Positions 5,314 through 7,751 of a stretch of 7,751 bases of DNA are shown here, one piece after another (positions within the stretch are counted from its first letter, which is position 1; every line of letters starts with the position of its first letter). Made by a program: the position numbers and the translations under genes. The stretch covers positions 1 to 7,751 of the forward strand of contig JAHLBL010000072.1 of the NCBI GenBank assembly GCA_020625635.1. Reading direction: 5' to 3'. The stretch comes from a bacterium. GTDB lineage: Bacteria; Bacillota; Clostridia; Oscillospirales; Acutalibacteraceae. Below the pieces are notes generated by a model, which did not search any database, was not told where the DNA came from, and was given only the letters and a program-made list of their open reading frames with translations.

Positions 5314-6434
5314 CCTCCGCCCCCTATCGTCAGAACAAGCGCGGCAGAGATTACGAACATACACGCGCAGCTCAGCATCACCGCGAAGAACATCCCTGCC
5401 ACAGCTTCAACCGACTCGAGCAGCGCGCACGGCTCCTTTAGCCCCATAAGCTCCCCCGCGGACTTTGCCGCCCACAGCGAGAACATCCAGCACAGGCACG
5501 AAATCAGCGCGGGAGCCGCGACACAAGCTACCGCTATAACGGCAAATACTCCGATTCCCGATTTCAGCACATCGAGCGAGCCCTGAACCGTCTTGTACGC
5601 CTCAGCAAGCGCCGAGCCGACAATCGGAACGGAACCCGACAGCGCGAACCTGACCGCCCTGTCGGAGAGCTTGTCTGTACCCGAGGCGAGAATCTGACGG
5701 AACGACAGCATCGCAGTGAACAGCGTCATAATGAAGCCGAGGATCCACTTTGAAAACTTCGAGACGCTTCTTATGATACCGCCGAGATTCACCCCCGTGC
5801 TGACTGCCGAGGTTATTGAGACCGCCAGCAATATTCTGAGAAACGGCACAATAAAATCTGAGAACACCCTGACCGCGATCTGGCTCGCCGCGATCGTAAA
5901 GCCGTAGTACGCCGTACCGCCCGCAGGATGTCCCGAAGCCGCGATCACCACGGCAATGATTGGCACAAAGCTCTGCATAAAGTCCGCCATCGTCTTGATC
6001 ACAGCCGACGAGGAATCTATCATCGAAATCATCGGCACAACGGCGATACAGCTCACACACAGCGTCGTGCACAGCGACAGCGCGCCGCTCATAGAGGACT
6101 CCGCGGTAGTCCTGAGCCCGTACAGCAGCGAGTACAGCAGCATGACCGCGAGCATAGCGGCAAGCGTCCTCAGCGGTGCCGCCATATTTTCAACAGCGCT
6201 GCTGCCGAGTGAGGAGAGGATCTTATCGAAGGACAGACTGCCGAGCTCGTCGGGATCTATGCCGTTCACGCCCAAGCTGCCGAGCGCGTTTTTCTGTTCC
6301 TCGGGCAGCTCGTCATAAAGCGCTCCCGCGTTGTATCTCTCGGCGTTTTCGCGGAAGGTCGCGCCCTTTACCTGTGTAAGCGACATCGTCAGCAAAAGCA
6401 AAACGGCTGCCGCGGCAATAACAAATCTGCTCAT
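5310..6434 (-). CDS. spoIIIAE: Stage III sporulation protein AE
   Basis: Large polytopic membrane protein of the SpoIIIA channel, thought to form the export platform in the mother-cell membrane. The 374-residue protein begins with a cleavable-looking signal sequence (1-24, VIAAAAVLLLLTMSLTQVKG), followed by an extracellular segment containing YNAGALYDELPEEQKNAL (34-51). Several hydrophobic helices follow, roughly at 88-105, 118-138, 153-168, 196-214, 228-246, 293-318 and 344-371. Family blocks include SFVPIIAVVIAASGHPAGG (155-173), KWILGFIMTLFTAMLSFRQI (229-248) and SDRAVRFALSGSVPIVGSAL (257-276). The ATG at 6434 overlaps the spoIIIAD stop as ATGA and has GGAGG (6441-6445) six bases upstream. 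Length and motifs match the family; nothing looks broken. Confidence 0.97.
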   Translation of the reverse strand: MSRFVIAAAAVLLLLTMSLTQVKGATFRENAERYNAGALYDELPEEQKNALGSLGVNGIDPDELGSLSFDKILSSLGSSAVENMAAPLRTLAAMLAVMLLYSLLYGLRTTAESSMSGALSLCTTLCVSCIAVVPMISMIDSSSAVIKTMADFMQSFVPIIAVVIAASGHPAGGTAYYGFTIAASQIAVRVFSDFIVPFLRILLAVSITSAVSTGVNLGGIIRSVSKFSKWILGFIMTLFTAMLSFRQILASGTDKLSDRAVRFALSGSVPIVGSALAEAYKTVQGSLDVLKSGIGVFAVIAVACVAAPALISCLCWMFSLWAAKSAGELMGLKEPCALLESVEAVAGMFFAVMLSCACMFVISAALVLTIGGGG

Positions 6435-6826
6435 TTCGCGCCTCCGTTCAGCGACACGACAACACCGAGCAGCTCATTGTACAGCGGAAGGGAGTTGACG
6501 AGGACGAGCAGCTTTCCCGCAAGCGCGATATTCCCCGCGAGCGCGCGCTGTCCCGCGTCAATACAGCTGTCGCAGGCGAACTCCGTAAGGAAGCAGATTG
6601 CGACCGCCTTCAGCAGGATCGATATGTACACAGAGTTCACAGACGCGGCGTCCAGAAGGCTTTTCACCGTACCGACGATCGAATTGATATTTATCACGGC
6701 GGCAAGCAGGATCATTACACTCCCCGCGAGCGCTACGAGAAACGAAATCTCCGAGTTGCGGCGGCGCAGCGACAGCGCGACAAGCGAGCTGAGAAGTCCG
6801 ATAAATGAAATCGCGATAATATTCAT
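6431..6826 (-). CDS. spoIIIAD: Stage III sporulation protein AD
   Basis: Small integral membrane protein of the SpoIIIA channel and a probable platform component. The 131 residues hold four hydrophobic segments (about 2-20, 28-47, 65-83 and 101-125). The family signature is FACDSCIDAGQRALAG (83-98), followed by the hydrophobic LAGKLLVLVNSLPLYNELL (102-120). The ATG at 6826 comes two bases after the spoIIIAC stop, and only a poor ribosome site (GGGTTG) can be seen, so translation probably depends on ribosomes finishing spoIIIAC. The stop overlaps the spoIIIAE start. Confidence 0.96.
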   Translation of the reverse strand: MNIIAISFIGLLSSLVALSLRRRNSEISFLVALAGSVMILLAAVININSIVGTVKSLLDAASVNSVYISILLKAVAICFLTEFACDSCIDAGQRALAGNIALAGKLLVLVNSLPLYNELLGVVVSLNGGAK

Positions 6827-6828
6827 AA

Positions 6829-7023
6829 CTACAACCCGAACAGCGTTTTTATCGTGGAGAACAGCGTACTTATCTGGGTAATTAGCATCGAGAGCACCAC
6901 AATAAGCCCCGCGAGGGTGGTGAGCATCGCCTGCTCCTCTCTGCCGCTCCGCACGAGAAGCTGGTTGAGCACAGCGACGATTATTCCTATCGCCGCTATT
7001 TTGAATATCATATCAACGTCCAT
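6829..7023 (-). CDS. spoIIIAC: Stage III sporulation protein AC
   Basis: Very small membrane protein of the SpoIIIA channel, 64 residues long against about 68 in Bacillus. It has two hydrophobic helices (about 6-24 and 33-52) joined by a short charged turn that carries the family motif SGREEQA (26-32). The start ATG at 7023 has AAGGA (7032-7036) eight bases upstream; a later ATG at residue 5 has no such site. The gene lies 13 bases after spoIIIAB and two bases before spoIIIAD. Confidence 0.95.
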   Translation of the reverse strand: MDVDMIFKIAAIGIIVAVLNQLLVRSGREEQAMLTTLAGLIVVLSMLITQISTLFSTIKTLFGL

Positions 7024-7036
7024 ATTTTCAGTCCTT

Positions 7037-7519
7037 CTACAACACGGTCACGGCTAAGGCGGCTCCCGCGAAAAATCCCAAAAGCTTATACAGCTTTGAC
7101 TTTGTTTTTATTTCCTTTATAGAATTATTATAGCTGCTGCGCAGCTTTTCGCCGCACAGCTCAAGATGACTTATCTGCCCCTCTACATCGGTCGTGCCGA
7201 GCTTAGAGAAGAGCTCGTCGGTCAGCGCCTTGTCCTCGGGCGTAAGGCTGTACGACCTCGGAACACCGTCTGAAAACCGCGTTCTGAACTCGACGGCATT
7301 GTCGGTTTTCGGCGCAAGCTCGTTAAGCAGCCGCGGCGAGCTTCGGCGGATAAGCGTCATAATATCGTCTCTGCTGTAGCGGATCTCCGTTTTCAGCGAA
7401 TCCGAGAGCATAAGCAACGCGCCGAGATATTCCTTCCTCATTCTCAGCCTTCCCGCGAAAAAGAAACCGAGCGCCGTACACGCCGTCATAATAAGCAGCG
7501 CGCCGACCAATCTAAGCAC
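7037..7519 (-). CDS. spoIIIAB: Stage III sporulation protein AB
   Basis: Membrane protein of the SpoIIIA channel whose cytoplasmic domain resembles GspF-type inner-membrane platform proteins and probably meets the ATPase SpoIIIAA. From a GTG start the protein has 160 residues: an N-terminal transmembrane helix (about 2-21), a cytoplasmic helical domain (about 25-140) and a C-terminal transmembrane helix (about 143-160). The block LFSKLGTTDVEGQISHL (103-119) is characteristic of the family. GTG at 7519 was chosen because a perfect GGAGG (7526-7530) stands six bases upstream and the product then starts at the expected membrane helix. Longer versions of the frame would add an arginine-rich stretch read from inside spoIIIAA. 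The gene overlaps spoIIIAA by eight bases. Confidence 0.93.
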   Translation of the reverse strand: MLRLVGALLIMTACTALGFFFAGRLRMRKEYLGALLMLSDSLKTEIRYSRDDIMTLIRRSSPRLLNELAPKTDNAVEFRTRFSDGVPRSYSLTPEDKALTDELFSKLGTTDVEGQISHLELCGEKLRSSYNNSIKEIKTKSKLYKLLGFFAGAALAVTVL

Positions 7520-7751
7520 GGAGCGCCTCCGCCGACACGACGCTCTGAACCTGTCCGACTTGCTCATCGGTACCGAGGAATACAACCGACTCAAAAATCC
7601 CGCTCTCTATCAATTTCATCATTCCTTCCTTTTTTCTGAATTCGTCCTTTCCGCGGCAGTGTGCCGTAGCTATGACAGCCGCGCCGCTTAGCCCCGCGCC
7701 GAGGATCGAGGGTATATCATCCGCGCCGATCTCGTCGCACATAACAATTTC
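7512..7751 (-). CDS. spoIIIAA: Stage III sporulation protein AA, C-terminal part (runs off the window)
   Basis: ATPase of the SpoIIIA channel, related to type II/IV secretion ATPases; it acts in the mother-cell cytoplasm and energises the channel. Only the last 79 residues are in the window. They begin inside the Walker B motif, EIVMCDEIG, with the acidic pair Asp-Glu intact, followed by the alanine/glycine-rich helix GAGLSGAAVIATAHC, which matches the usual sequence after Walker B in this family. The remaining tail ends in SVVSAEALRA. Walker A and the N-terminal domain would lie beyond position 7751, as would the expected sigma-E promoter of the operon. The call rests on the Walker B region and the position directly before spoIIIAB. 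Confidence 0.93.
   Translation of the reverse strand, partial: EIVMCDEIGADDIPSILGAGLSGAAVIATAHCRGKDEFRKKEGMMKLIESGIFESVVFLGTDEQVGQVQSVVSAEALRA
7526..7530 (-). promoter_or_regulatory. Ribosome binding site that fixes the GTG start of spoIIIAB
   Basis: A perfect GGAGG within the last codons of spoIIIAA lies six bases before the GTG at 7519. It decides between this start and several longer in-frame alternatives that would read through spoIIIAA sequence. Confidence 0.75.

Noticed and set aside
5602..6072. Open frame of 156 codons on the minus strand inside spoIIIAE
   Set aside because: It is another phase of spoIIIAE, rich in Arg, Gly, Asp and Cys as expected from frame-shifted reading, while the spoIIIAE frame is intact with clear family motifs.
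1..7751. Mobile elements, CRISPR arrays, tRNA or rRNA genes, riboswitches
   Set aside because: No transposase-like frames, repeat-spacer patterns or structured RNA signatures were seen; the window is almost entirely filled by conserved minus-strand genes.

Overview
The window looks like chromosomal DNA of an endospore-forming member of the Clostridia. The moderately GC-rich composition, the gene neighbourhood and the style of the proteins suggest an Oscillospiraceae/Ruminococcaceae-like gut or rumen bacterium; that placement is inference. Every gene I can support lies on the minus strand, so transcription runs from position 7751 towards position 1. All three stop codons are used, and the start codons include ATG, GTG and TTG.

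Positions 7751 to 3785 hold the sporulation operon spoIIIAA-AB-AC-AD-AE-AF-AG-AH in its canonical order. Only the C-terminal 79 residues of SpoIIIAA are present; the other seven genes are complete. Their products form the SpoIIIA-SpoIIQ channel (the 'feeding tube') in the mother-cell membrane that surrounds the forespore. SpoIIIAA is the secretion-type ATPase, SpoIIIAB to SpoIIIAE are the membrane platform, and SpoIIIAF, AG and AH carry ring-building domains in the intermembrane space. AA through AG overlap or nearly touch, which suggests translational coupling. The only sizeable gap is the 73 nt between spoIIIAG and spoIIIAH, which contains a strong RNA hairpin.

Positions 3784 to 1 hold a second, housekeeping unit: nusB, then a TsaD/Kae1-family paralogue, then xseA, then the first 383 codons of dnaE. 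It starts from a good sigma-A-type promoter in the short gap after spoIIIAH, and its genes overlap or are separated by at most 18 nt. It joins a transcription antitermination factor, a nuclease subunit and a replicative polymerase. Compared with the Bacillus arrangement, the genes usually found between spoIIIAH and nusB (accB, accC, the Asp23 family gene) and folD are absent, and dnaE sits where xseB would normally be.

No mobile elements, CRISPR arrays, tRNA or rRNA genes were seen, and there is no gene-free stretch longer than about 75 bases. The items most worth a second look are the divergent TsaD paralogue, the xseA-dnaE junction without xseB, a compact SpoIIIAG that seems to lack the insertion building the beta-ring, and the hairpin that covers a Shine-Dalgarno sequence upstream of spoIIIAH.
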